Shown piece after piece: positions 18,853-28,377 of a stretch of 64,000 nt of DNA; within the stretch, counting starts at the first letter, position 1; every line of letters begins with the position of its first letter. Origin of the DNA: Candidatus Flexicrinis affinis (GTDB lineage: Bacteria; Chloroflexota; Anaerolineae; Aggregatilineales; Phototrophicaceae); assembly GCA_016716525.1 (NCBI GenBank), contig JADJWE010000009.1, forward strand, positions 310,001-374,000, written 5' to 3'. Both the position numbers and the translations under genes were made by a program. The notes under the pieces are model-generated. The model made no database searches. It saw nothing but the letters and a program-made list of their open reading frames with translations, and was not told where the DNA came from.

Positions 18853-20983
18853 GTGGCCCGAATCGCGCTTGTCTGTGTGTCGCTCCTGATCGGCATGTTC
18901 ACCGCGTCCGCCCAACCGCTGCCGCTGCCAGAACTGCCCACCGTCCCGTACTACGTCCCGCCGGAGTACGCGATTGACGCGCGCGCGGCGTCGTACTTCG
19001 TGACGACGACCGCCGACGAGGACGACGGCATCTGTGGCGGCGGCACGGGCATTTCCCTGCGCGAGGCGATAGTGTACTGCGCGCAGGTTGCGACGTCAGC
19101 CGTTGTCTATATCCCTGATGGCACATACTCCCTGACATCTGAAATTGCGGTGACTGACAGAGCGATCCGACTGATCGGCGAGTCGCGCGACGGCACGATC
19201 ATCACGACCGCCGCCAATGACCACCGGCATTTGAAAGTGATGTCCACTGGATACGAGTTCGGTCTATTCAATTTAGCGTTTTTGCATGGCAACAGCGGTA
19301 GCGAGGCAGGGGGATCACTCTACATTGTTGGTGGCAGCCGTTGGACAGCTACAACATCTACTACGGCATGAATAGCGGCTACGACGGCGCCGCAATGTAT
19401 GTCGCGAGTAGTGGCGGTGGTCTACTGCACGCATCAATAAATCGGACTGAGTTTGTGGGTAATGGGACATCCGCTGCACTGAGCATTGTGCCCGGTGAAC
19501 AATCCCAGATCGTAGTAACAAACAGCCTGTTTGAGTCAAATCTGGGCAGTGCTATCAGCTTCTTTTCGGGTCCAGTGGCGTCGAGCCTGACGGTTTCGGC
19601 AAGTCGCTTTATTGACAACGGCAGCGACAGCGTGGGTGGCGGCATCCTCACGGTAACAACAGATCCCAGCATACTACCCACCTCGTTTCGTCGTGTGAGA
19701 ATCGTTTTAAGAGGAATCGAGCTGGTGGAGGAGCGATTCTGGTTCTTGGCTTCGACTTCGGACGATTGACAATGTCGGTTGAGGGGTCGGCGTTTCTCGA
19801 CAACACGATGGGTGGGGCGATTCAAGTCAGCGTGTTGCCATTTGCATCGATACTCATACGAGACAGTTCGTTTATCGGCAATCAATCTGTAGTCTACGCG
19901 GGAGCAGTGTCCATTACAGCGCATGCCGGTAGCGTGACGATCGACGGTGTTCAAGGCACGCAGAATGTCCTGTATGGCACATACACTGGCCTTGCTGGCG
20001 CGATGGATGTGTTTGCCGGTCGAGTCAGTGTTTCCGACAGTTACTTCGACGGGAATGAAGCCGATTACTGTGGTGCATTTCACGTTAGTGCGAGCTATTC
20101 GGCGACCGTGGCACGAACAGAAGCAAAAGACAATCGAGCCAAGGTTTATGGGGGGATGTGCGTGTTATCCCCCGGTAGTATCTACTTGACGGAAGTAACG
20201 GTCGTCGGAAACCGTGCCGAGTCGGATGACGGCCTTAGCGGATCTGCTGGAAGGCTTGCGCCTAAGTCTGAGCAAGTGGCTTCCGTTCAGGACTCACTGA
20301 TAGAACAGAATTACGCTGCGCATGTCGGGTGCCTCAGCGTAGGAGGCTCCCTCATCTCCCTCGGCGGGAACGCGATTTCCGATACGTCCGGCTGCAACTA
20401 TGTCGCGCACCCGACCGATCGTATCGACAACCTGCTCGACAACGGCGGATTCGAGTTCGCTGCCGGCGATCCGGCTGTGCCCGATGCGTGGACACCGGTC
20501 AATCTCACCGGCGACAAGCGCAAGTGCAATACGTCGGCCAAGACGTTCACCGACTACGGACGCTGCGCGCTGGTGTTCAAAGGCGGGCCGGGTGAATCGG
20601 CGCAGTTCACGCAAGATGTCGACCTGCTGACGCACACCTTCAGCGCCGGCGAAGTGCTCGAACTGTACGCGATGGGCTGGGGTGGGCCGGCGGGATCGGT
20701 CGTGGTGCAGGCAAAGGCGACCTACGCCGATCCGCTGCTGGCGGCCACCAAGGCGAAGCTCGTGCTGCAAGGCAGCGCAGTCGCGGTCGAAGACGTGAAT
20801 GCGTTGGCGCTGACGGACGGCGATCTCACCCAGCTTACGGTGAAGGTCAAGCACAAGAGTCCGTCAGGCAAGATGATGGTCGACCGGGTGTACCTCACAC
20901 GCTCGCTTGCTGCACCGCGCGGGCTGGAGTCCGGCCCGCTGCCACCACCAGCCGCGCCCGACGGCTTCCGCGGCGGGAACTAG
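18853..20983 (+). pseudogene. Secreted CSLREA/beta-helix protein, frameshifted
   Basis: Three overlapping frames add up to one ~700-residue protein like its intact neighbour at 21332. Frame A (18853-19371) gives a signal peptide, PYYVPPEYA, TTADEDDG and the CSLREA-like GTGISLREAI. The frame changes near 19335-19343, continues as beta-helix sequence, changes again near 19700 at a TTTT run, and continues to 20983. The C-terminal domain has NGGFEF, LTGDKRKCNT, CALVFKGGPGESAQF and ends PPPAAPDGFRGGN. Both changes equal loss of one base. It is a decayed gene or a base-calling problem; the protein would be exported. Confidence 0.75.
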
Positions 20984-21008
20984 GGACAGGGGTAAGGGAA
21001 AAGGGGTG

Positions 21009-21123
21009 GGCGACCCGTCGGGTCGCCCACTCATCCACCGCTCTGCACGTTCGTAGGGGCGCAGCACGCTGCGCCCGCCACCCACGCTCCAACCGTCTCG
21101 TAGGGGCAACCCGCCGGGTCGCC
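21009..21123. repeat. Palindrome cluster, three core types
   Basis: GGCGACCCGTCGGGTCGCC (21009-21027), a different-core palindrome GGGGCGCAGCACGCTGCGCC (21056-21075), and GGCAACCCGCCGGGTCGCC (21105-21123). Two of these are preceded by GTAGG. CTGAC-type short words follow (21218-21250). They occupy most of the 348-base gap between the two beta-helix genes, which otherwise shows nothing. Confidence 0.8.
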
Positions 21124-21331
21124 CACCATCTCCGCCTTCTTGCACCCAGGATAGCTTACGCGCTGTCCCTACCAGTCGGCGGTGATGTCCGCGTGCCGTA
21201 AAGAATCCTGTTTCCGCTGCCTGACGTCTGACTCCTGACCCCTGCCATCTGACAGCTTCCACCACCTCAGCGCGATCCATAAACCTGTGCTTTAATGCGA
21301 TTAACGTCCTATTTGCACGGGAGTCAATTCC

Positions 21332-23305
21332 ATGCATCGCGTCTTATTCACCATCGCAGCCGTTCTTGTTTGTTTCGCCTCGTCGTTGGCTCAGCCACCA
21401 CCGTTCGCCGTTCCCTACTATGTCCCGCCCGAATACGCGCAGGACACGCGATTCGTCTCGGTCGCCGTCACGACTACAGCGGACGAAAACGACGGTTCAT
21501 GCGGGGGCGGTACCGGGATTTCGCTCCGCGAGGCACTCCTTCACTGCGTTAATACAACCGAAGCCGCATCCATCTCCATCCCCGATGGAACCTACATTCT
21601 CGGCTCCGAAATAGCCACGGTCGACAAATCCGTCTATCTCGTCGGTGAAACGCGCAGCGGCGCGATCGTCACGTCGACCGGCGGCAGTTTCCGCATGCTG
21701 AACGTCACGCTCGATGACGACCAGTTCGGCCTGTTCAATCTGACTGTGATCGGTTTCACCTCACCGGCCGCCCCGGGCGCGGTCATGAATGCGACCGGCG
21801 ACGGCAACATCATCGTGTACAACGCGCTGTTCGAAACCAACTCGTCGAACGCGGGCGGCGCCGTGGCCGTTCAGCCCGATCCGTTGGAAGACGGCCCGCT
21901 TGACGTAACGGTAGATTCGTCGGTGTTCACTGGCAATACGTCGACCAACAATGCCGGGGCACTGCGCATGTCCGGCGGCGTGATTGGCTACAACCTCGTC
22001 ATCCTGAACAGTATGTTCTCGGCGAATATCGGCGGCGGGGTCAACCTCGGCAGCGTGCCGGTAGACGCCGACGTGATCATCAGCAACAGCACGTTCGTCG
22101 ACAACACGTCGACGTTTGGCGGCGGTGTGCAGGTCTCCACAGCGAACATCAATGTCGCGGTCATCGTCGCCCACTCGTCGTTTGATGGCAATGCTGCCAC
22201 GAACAGCGGCGGTGCAATCAGTGTTACGACGCCCTCCGGCGGCAGCTTGAGCCTGTCGAACGTCACAGCGACCGGCAATTCGGTGGGCAGCGGAGAAGGC
22301 GGTGCGGTGCGTGTGCTTGCCTCTGATGTGCACATCACCGAAAGCACATTCACTGGCAATACGGGTGACAGGGGTGGGGCGCTGGCGATTGGAACAGCCA
22401 ACACGTCCGCCCAGATCAACAACTCGGTGATTCAAAATAACCGCGCCTACACCCGTGGCGGGGGCATCTTCAACTTCGCTCAGTACCTCGTGCTCAGCAA
22501 CGTCGCGATCACCAACAATGTCGCGGAGTCGTTGGACAGCTTGTCCGGCAGCGGTGGCGGGCTCGCCATGCAGAGCCATGACATCGTGGTGCAGGGATCG
22601 CGTATCGAGGACAATTTCGCCATTGTGGAGGGGCCGGATTGCTGGCCGTACACCGGAACGCCGAATCTCATTTCGATCGGACAAACCTTTATCACGGATC
22701 TGACCGACTGCCTCTATACGGCGCACCCGACCGACTACGCCGGTAACCTGATCATCAACGGCGGGTTCGAGGTGCCGGGCATCGACGCGTCGTCACCATA
22801 CATCTGGGTCGGCAAGAACCTGACGGGCGACAAGCGCAAGTGCAACAAGCCGACCAAGGCGGTGACACCGTGGGGCAACTGCGCGCTGGTGTTCAAAGGC
22901 GGTCCGGGCGAAGCTGCGGAGTTCTCGCAGGACGTACCGATCGGCTCTCTAGTGCTGACTTCGCTCGACGGGCTCAAGCTGTACGGGCAGGGTTTCGGGG
23001 CGCTTACAGCATCGGTTGTCCTGCAGATCAAGGTCACGTATGACGACCCGAACATCAGTCCCGACAAGGCCAAATTGACGTTTGACGGCAAGGGCAACGA
23101 CGTACTTACCGAGGAGGTCGTCGTTGCGCTGGTCGACCCGGACCTCGAGTCGATCAAAGCCAAGATCAAGTACAAGAGCTTGGTCGGCAAGATGACAATC
23201 GACCGCGTGTACCTATCGGTGGCCGAGAACATCGGCCCGCGTTCGGTTGACGCAGGTGTGCTGCCGCCGCCAACCGCGCCTGACGGCTTTCGCGGCGGGA
23301 ATTAG
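21332..23305 (+). CDS. Secreted CSLREA/beta-helix protein, intact paralogue
   Basis: A 657-residue exported protein: signal peptide (1-20, cleaved near SSLAQ), then PYYVPPEYAQDTRF, TTADENDGSCGGGTG and ISLREALLHC (CSLREA-like). Residues ~85-465 are a right-handed beta-helix of Asn/Gly-rich rungs (SVFTGNTSTNNAGALRMSGG, STFVDNTSTFGGGVQVS and others). A jelly-roll-like C-terminal domain follows (NGGFEVPG, LTGDKRKCNKP, CALVFKGGPGEAAEFSQD), ending PPPTAPDGFRGGN. Such helices often bind or cleave polysaccharides or act as surface adhesins; no catalytic residues are identified. It is a close paralogue of the broken gene immediately upstream, implying tandem duplication. Confidence 0.85.
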   Translation: MHRVLFTIAAVLVCFASSLAQPPPFAVPYYVPPEYAQDTRFVSVAVTTTADENDGSCGGGTGISLREALLHCVNTTEAASISIPDGTYILGSEIATVDKSVYLVGETRSGAIVTSTGGSFRMLNVTLDDDQFGLFNLTVIGFTSPAAPGAVMNATGDGNIIVYNALFETNSSNAGGAVAVQPDPLEDGPLDVTVDSSVFTGNTSTNNAGALRMSGGVIGYNLVILNSMFSANIGGGVNLGSVPVDADVIISNSTFVDNTSTFGGGVQVSTANINVAVIVAHSSFDGNAATNSGGAISVTTPSGGSLSLSNVTATGNSVGSGEGGAVRVLASDVHITESTFTGNTGDRGGALAIGTANTSAQINNSVIQNNRAYTRGGGIFNFAQYLVLSNVAITNNVAESLDSLSGSGGGLAMQSHDIVVQGSRIEDNFAIVEGPDCWPYTGTPNLISIGQTFITDLTDCLYTAHPTDYAGNLIINGGFEVPGIDASSPYIWVGKNLTGDKRKCNKPTKAVTPWGNCALVFKGGPGEAAEFSQDVPIGSLVLTSLDGLKLYGQGFGALTASVVLQIKVTYDDPNISPDKAKLTFDGKGNDVLTEEVVVALVDPDLESIKAKIKYKSLVGKMTIDRVYLSVAENIGPRSVDAGVLPPPTAPDGFRGGN

Positions 23306-23344
23306 AGAGAGGGTAAAGCGGCAAGGGGGAAAGGCCAAAGGGAA

Positions 23345-23408
23345 GGGCGGCCCGCGGGTCGCCCACCATCCCTCCTCACCGATTCGTAGGGGCGACCGAT
23401 CGGTCGCC
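23345..23408. repeat. Two palindrome copies (one degenerate)
   Basis: A degenerate GGGCGGCCCGCGGGTCGCCC (23345-23364) and a perfect GGCGACCGATCGGTCGCC (23391-23408) preceded by GTAGG. CTGAC-type words follow at 23567-23605. The rest of the 389-base gap (23306-23694) before the DUF1800 gene shows no gene. Confidence 0.8.
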
Positions 23409-23694
23409 CTGTCCTGTAGAACATCGATCTCTCGCCACCCCCAATGCATTGGCATGACTCCGCCCGCCGAGCGTTGAAACGCCCTGCTAATACGATCAAA
23501 GCCCTGCGGGCTGGAGGAATAGGATGGCTGTTCTGATGCCTGTACGCCGAAACGGAGCTTGGTGTCTCTGACTTCCGACTCCTGACAACTGGAAACTGAC
23601 CGCTGACAACTTCTCCCAACTTCTTACACCCCCGTAACACTTTTACAACACCGTCTGCATAAGGTGGGTAAACGACAGCGAACGGAGGCCAGCG

Positions 23695-25134
23695 ATGGAT
23701 AGGCGCACGTTTCTGGGGCTGAGCGCCGTGTTCGCCCCAACCCCCACCGCAGAGCGCGACCCGGCCATGCACGTCATCAACCGGCTCACGTTCGGCCCGA
23801 CGCCGGAGCTGCTCGACTACGTGCGCAGTGTCGGAGTCGACGCTTACATTGAAGAACAGCTGCACCCCGAGCAGCTCGACACTGGACCGGTCGAGAACGA
23901 GGTCGCCGACCTGTTCCCGAAAGCGAGCGGTGCCCCCGCGACGTTGTACGAAGAGGTCGGTACCCGCCGTGGCCCGATCATTCAGGCGTTGGTGGGCGCG
24001 GCGGCCCTGCGCGCGATGAAATCGCCGGCACAGGTGTACGAGCGCATGGTGCAGTTCTGGGGCGACCACGTTCACGTATTCGTCAACAAGGGGCCAGTCG
24101 TGTACTTCAAGCCGCACGACGACATCCACGTGGCGCGGGCGCACGCGCTCGGGAATTTCCGCGATCTGCTCGGGGCGTCGGCGCACAGCCCGGCGATGCT
24201 GATCTACCTCGATAACGCGCAGAGTGTGGCGGTTGCGCCCAACGAAAACTACGCCCGCGAGCTGCTTGAATTGCACACGCTCGGCGTCGACGGCGGATAC
24301 ACCGAGGCTGACATTCAGGAGACGGCGCGCGTGCTCACGGGCTGGTCGATCGACGGCCTGCCGGCACGCCGTGACGATGCCGAAGGCGTGTTCCGCTTCC
24401 GGCCCAGCCTACACGACCGCGGCACCAAGACCGTGTTAGGCGTCACGCTCGAGGGCAGTGGCGAGGCCGAGGGTGAGGCGCTCCTCGATCTGCTGGCGCG
24501 CCACCCGTCGACTGCGCGTCATCTGGCGACCAAGCTGGTGCGGCGCTTCGTCGCGGACGATCCGCCCGCCGCGCTGGTCGACCGCGCCGCCAGTGAGTTC
24601 CTCGCGACGAATGGCGATATCCGCGCCGTGCTGCGAACGATCTTCACCTCCGAAGAATTCCGCAGCGCGCCCCCCAAACTGCGCCGGCCCTTCGAGTACA
24701 CCGTGGCCGTCATGCGCGCGGTGATGTTCGAGGTCGGTGCGACCGGCCCATTCGTCCGCACGCTGATCGGGCTGTTGTCCACCATGGGGCACATCCCGTT
24801 CAACTGGCCGGCGCCCAACGGCTATCCCGATCACAGCGCCTACTGGACGAGCAACCTTCTGCCGCGCTGGAACACGGTCATGGCCGCGCTGGTGGGCGGG
24901 CGTCAGGGCGCGCCGGATTACGAGGCGCTCGCCACCCGGATTCTCTTGCCCGACACCGGCGGCTTCGACGGCATTCTCAACCGCGCGGCCGATCTGCTGT
25001 ACGGGCGTGCGCTTGATGGCGCCGAGCTGGACGTTCTGCGTACCGCGGCTCAGGAGGTCGAGGGCGGTGAAGACACCAAGATGTTTGCCGTGCTGGCGCT
25101 GATGCTGATGGCGCCGCCGTTCCAGTCCGTGTAG
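23695..25134 (+). CDS. DUF1800 family protein
   Basis: A 479-residue DUF1800 protein. Typical landmarks: HVINRLTFGPTPE near the N-terminus, QFWGDHVHVF, NENYARELLELHTLGVDGGY, TARVLTGWSID, HDRGTKTVLG, HPSTARHLATKLVRRFV and the C-terminal PNGYPDHSAYW. The extreme N-terminus DRRTFLGLSA resembles a short twin-arginine signal. It starts after GGAGG. DUF1800 genes are almost always next to DUF1501 genes, as here (12-base gap), and the pair is thought to be exported; biochemical function is not established. The gene order indicates one operon. Confidence 0.92.
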   Translation: MDRRTFLGLSAVFAPTPTAERDPAMHVINRLTFGPTPELLDYVRSVGVDAYIEEQLHPEQLDTGPVENEVADLFPKASGAPATLYEEVGTRRGPIIQALVGAAALRAMKSPAQVYERMVQFWGDHVHVFVNKGPVVYFKPHDDIHVARAHALGNFRDLLGASAHSPAMLIYLDNAQSVAVAPNENYARELLELHTLGVDGGYTEADIQETARVLTGWSIDGLPARRDDAEGVFRFRPSLHDRGTKTVLGVTLEGSGEAEGEALLDLLARHPSTARHLATKLVRRFVADDPPAALVDRAASEFLATNGDIRAVLRTIFTSEEFRSAPPKLRRPFEYTVAVMRAVMFEVGATGPFVRTLIGLLSTMGHIPFNWPAPNGYPDHSAYWTSNLLPRWNTVMAALVGGRQGAPDYEALATRILLPDTGGFDGILNRAADLLYGRALDGAELDVLRTAAQEVEGGEDTKMFAVLALMLMAPPFQSV

Positions 25135-25146
25135 ACGAGGGTCACG

Positions 25147-26406
25147 ATGATGACAAGCCGACTTTCACGCCGCGATTTTCTGAAAGCCAGCACTCTAGCG
25201 GCGCTTGCCTCGTCGCTGCCCAGCTGGATGCCGCGTCTTGCCTTCGCACAGCCGTACAACGACCCGCGCGGCGACGTGCTGGTCGTGGTGTTCCTGCGCG
25301 GAGGCGCCGACACACTCAACATGGTCGTTCCGCATGGCGAGGCCGCCTACTATGCCGCCCGTCCGCGACTTGCCATCCCACGCCCGGATGCCGCCGGCGA
25401 GGCGCTCCGCGTGCTCGATCTCGACGGCTTCTTCGGGCTGCATCCGGCGCTGGCGCCGCTGCTGCCCGCTTTTCGCGAGGGGCACCTTGCGGCGATTCAT
25501 GCGACCGGCTCGCCGCACGATACGCGCTCGCACTTCGAGGCGATGGACTTCATGGAGCGCGGCTCGCCGGGCGAATACACGCTGACTTCGGGCTGGGTCG
25601 GGCGGCATCTGGCATCGCTGGCGCCCGAGTCGCCGTCGCCGGTGCGTGCGGTCGGATGGGGTGCGGCGGTACAGCAGGCGCTGACCGGAGGGCCGTCAGT
25701 CGTCGCGATGCAGTCAATCATCGACTTCCACCTCGCCGGCGATACCGCGCTGGCCTTTACCATGCTCGACTCGCTGCGGTCGATCTACGCCATCGACGGC
25801 GGCTCGCTGGCCGCGGCAGCCGAGTCGACGGCGCAGGCGATCGACCTCGTGCAGGCGGTCGGTTATGCGGACTACGTGCCGGATCACGGCGCGGTGTACC
25901 CCGAGGACGAGTTCGGTCAGGCGCTGCGTCAGACCGCCGCGCTGATCCGCGCGCAGGTTGGGCTGGAGGCTGCGTGCATCGACCTTGGTGGGTGGGATAC
26001 GCACGCGCTGCAGGGCGGGGCCGAAGGGCTGCAGGCGCGCCTGATGGCGCAGTTGGCCGAGGGATTGGCGGCGTTCCGCGACGACCTCGGGCCGGAGCTG
26101 GGCCGCGTGACGGTCGTGGTGATGAGCGAGTTTGGCCGCCGTTTGGAGGAGAACGCCAGCGGCGGAACCGATCACGGGCACGGCGGCGCCATGCTGCTGA
26201 TGAACGGCGATCTGGCGGCGAGCGTGCCGGTTGTAGCACGCTGGCCCGGCCTCGGCGAGGGGCACCTCGACCGTGGCGACTTGCAGGTGACGATCGACTA
26301 CCGCAGCGTGCTGGCCGAAGTCGTCGGTCAGCGCCTCAAGAACGACGCGCTGACCGACGTGTTCCCGAACTTCACCGCCGAACGCGTCGGGCTGTTCGGC
26401 GCGTAG
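25147..26406 (+). CDS. DUF1501 family exported protein
   Basis: A 419-residue DUF1501 protein with a clear Tat signal (SRRDFLKASTLAALASSLP, then ...LAFAQP). The fold is alkaline-phosphatase/sulfatase-like: VVVFLRGGADTLNMV near the start, HATGSPHDTRSHFEAMDFME, WDTHALQGG, and VMSEFGRRLEENASGGTDHG with the metal-type His/Asp cluster near the C-terminus. Paired with the DUF1800 gene, probably co-transcribed and co-exported folded. The enzymatic role is unproven for the family. Confidence 0.93.
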   Translation: MMTSRLSRRDFLKASTLAALASSLPSWMPRLAFAQPYNDPRGDVLVVVFLRGGADTLNMVVPHGEAAYYAARPRLAIPRPDAAGEALRVLDLDGFFGLHPALAPLLPAFREGHLAAIHATGSPHDTRSHFEAMDFMERGSPGEYTLTSGWVGRHLASLAPESPSPVRAVGWGAAVQQALTGGPSVVAMQSIIDFHLAGDTALAFTMLDSLRSIYAIDGGSLAAAAESTAQAIDLVQAVGYADYVPDHGAVYPEDEFGQALRQTAALIRAQVGLEAACIDLGGWDTHALQGGAEGLQARLMAQLAEGLAAFRDDLGPELGRVTVVVMSEFGRRLEENASGGTDHGHGGAMLLMNGDLAASVPVVARWPGLGEGHLDRGDLQVTIDYRSVLAEVVGQRLKNDALTDVFPNFTAERVGLFGA

Positions 26407-26476
26407 TAGCGCCTGCTCATGGTCACGTCTTCTCATTAAATGGCTGTACAATAACTGCGAGATCGAGGAGATCATC

Positions 26477-26719
26477 ATGAGCACTGTCGACCATCATCTC
26501 TTGGAACTGTTTCATCGTTTGCGCCCTGCCGCAAAGAAGCGTGTGCTAGCGCTTATCGACCACGAGATCGCCGCCGAACGCGCGTCATCGGCGGAGGAGG
26601 TGTTCGACTTCACAGCGTGGATGGACGACGTCGAATCGATACGGAACGAAACCAGACAGATGGCAACCGTCAACGTGGTCGAACTCCTGCGAGAACTTCG
26701 TGACGGGGATGACGAATGA
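26477..26719 (+). CDS. Probable antitoxin of PIN-type toxin-antitoxin pair
   Basis: An 80-residue acidic protein after a GAGGAG site. It begins with a helical segment (HHLLELFHRLRPAAKKRVLAL) and ends MATVNVVELLRELRDGDDE. Its stop overlaps the PIN gene start as ATGA, the usual arrangement of antitoxin then toxin. It would bind and block the PIN toxin and autoregulate. No classical DNA-binding motif is certain by eye; identification rests on size and linkage. Confidence 0.65.
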   Translation: MSTVDHHLLELFHRLRPAAKKRVLALIDHEIAAERASSAEEVFDFTAWMDDVESIRNETRQMATVNVVELLRELRDGDDE

Positions 26720-27147
26720 CCGTCGTCGCCGACGCGAACGTCTTCTTGGCGTTCGCCTTGGGTGACGAACCCTTGTGTCGCAGAGCACAACAGCTCCTCC
26801 TGGGCTGGCACAGACAGCGCGAACAAGTTGCCGTTCCGCTGCTGTTCCGCGCCGAGATTACCGCGGTGGTTCGTAAAGTCGTCTTCGTGGGTCGAGTCTC
26901 CCACGAACAAGGAAGACGACATTTGGCGAAGCTACTGGCGTTTCCGGTCACTGTCTACGACGACAACGATCTCTTGTTGGATGCATACGACCTCGCTGAA
27001 GCCTACAATCGGCCGCGGGCATATGACACTCAGTAAGTAGCCCTCGCACGCCGGCTCAACGCCCCGTTCTGGACTGCAGATGAACGGTTGTTCAATAGCC
27101 TGAAGGAAGACTTTACCTGGTTGCGTTGGCTTGGAGCGGAAACATAG
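26716..27147 (+). pseudogene. PIN-domain toxin with in-frame TAA
   Basis: The N-terminal 106 residues have a PIN fold start (VVADANVFLAFALGD, acidic Asp4) and a middle acidic residue (FRAEITAVV). At 27034-27036 a TAA interrupts ...NRPRAYDTQ, yet the same frame continues without other stops as VALARRLNAPFWTADERLF to a TAG at 27145. The continuation is exactly the expected PIN end, with the last active-site Asp (TADERL). A Tyr codon (TAT/TAC) at the TAA would restore a 143-residue protein. Without readthrough the toxin loses its last catalytic acid, so it is probably inactive. The gene ends 2 bases from the convergent MFS gene. Confidence 0.8.
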
Positions 27148-27149
27148 CC

Positions 27150-28376
27150 CTACCGATTCCCGCTGGCGAGACGCGCCGATGCCGGCGACCGCCTGAGCAC
27201 GAGCATCGCCAGCGCGCCCAGCACCGGCCCGATCGCCAGCGCCGCGAACGCCCACGGCCACCCGATTGCGGCCTCCAGCGGCGGGATCAACCGGATCGAG
27301 GCGAGCGTGAGCAGGAACCCCATACTCGTTTGCAGCGTGAGCGCCGTCCCGGTCAGCTGGCGGTCTGCCAGTTCGCTCACCGACGCCGAAAACTGCGCCG
27401 AGTCGGCCACGATCGCGAAGCCCCAGATCAGCCCGACGAACGCCAGCAGCAGCGGACTGCTGCCGAACAGGAAACCGATCACCACGCAGCACGTCCCGCT
27501 GATGACCAGCGAGGCGATCGTCACCGTCGTCCGGCCCATGCGGTCGGCCAGCACGCCGGCGAGCAGACTGCCTACGCCGCCTGCGCCGATGATCGCGAAG
27601 GTCAACACGCTGGCGAGACGCGGATCGTCACTCGTGACCGCGAAGCTGGCCGCCAAGAACGCCCCGATCCACGTCCACATCGCGTACAACTCCCACATGT
27701 GGCCGAGGTAGCCGGCGTTCGCCAGCATGACGTGCCGGTCGCGGAAGATGCTGCCGACATGCGACCAGCGAAACGGTGGCGACTGGGTCTTGTGCGGGCC
27801 CTCCTCGATCAGCAGATAGCCGATCAACCCGCCCAGCGCAGCCGATCCTGCGGCGAGATACAGCACGCTGTGCCAGTCGCCGATGCCCCCAAACGCGTTG
27901 AGCAGGTGCGGCATGGCCGACCCGACCGTGAGCGCGCCGACCAGCAGGCCAATCCCCAGCCCGCGGTCTTTGGTCGTCCACGTCGCCATGATCTTCATGC
28001 CGACCGGATACACGCCAGCGAGACAGATTCCGGTGACGAGGCGCAGGACGATCGCAACTTCAAGCCCGGTCGCCACCAGTGGAATCAGGGCCGTCGCCAG
28101 CGCCGCGGCGAACGCGCCTATCGTGAACAGCCGTTTTGCCGGCACGCGGTCGGCCAATGTGAGCAGCGCCGATCCGAACGCGCCGATCACGAAGCCGATT
28201 TGCACGGACATCGTGAGCCATGCGCGCCCGTTGTCATCGAGGTTCCATTCCGCCGTGAGGGCTGGCACCACCGCCGAGGCCGAGAACCATACCGACATCG
28301 CCAGCAGTTCGGCCAGCGCAAGCAGCAGCAGCGTGCGCCACTTGCGCGTGTCGCGTGGTTGCAGCGCCGTCATCAC
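27150..28376 (-). CDS. MFS transporter
   Basis: A 408-residue membrane protein with about 12 hydrophobic segments and the 6+6 MFS layout: helices at about 14-34, 46-70, 78-105, 108-125, 135-155, 163-185, then 214-235, 245-265 and so on, with a cytoplasmic loop rich in charges near 188-205 and the loop motif ADRMGRTTV between helices 8 and 9. It starts with GTG (second codon ATG), one base after the phosphoesterase stop, so the two are one operon. MFS carriers of this size export drugs or take up anions such as nitrate or cyanate; substrate cannot be told. Confidence 0.88.
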   Translation of the reverse strand: MMTALQPRDTRKWRTLLLLALAELLAMSVWFSASAVVPALTAEWNLDDNGRAWLTMSVQIGFVIGAFGSALLTLADRVPAKRLFTIGAFAAALATALIPLVATGLEVAIVLRLVTGICLAGVYPVGMKIMATWTTKDRGLGIGLLVGALTVGSAMPHLLNAFGGIGDWHSVLYLAAGSAALGGLIGYLLIEEGPHKTQSPPFRWSHVGSIFRDRHVMLANAGYLGHMWELYAMWTWIGAFLAASFAVTSDDPRLASVLTFAIIGAGGVGSLLAGVLADRMGRTTVTIASLVISGTCCVVIGFLFGSSPLLLAFVGLIWGFAIVADSAQFSASVSELADRQLTGTALTLQTSMGFLLTLASIRLIPPLEAAIGWPWAFAALAIGPVLGALAMLVLRRSPASARLASGNR

Positions 28377-28377
28377 G

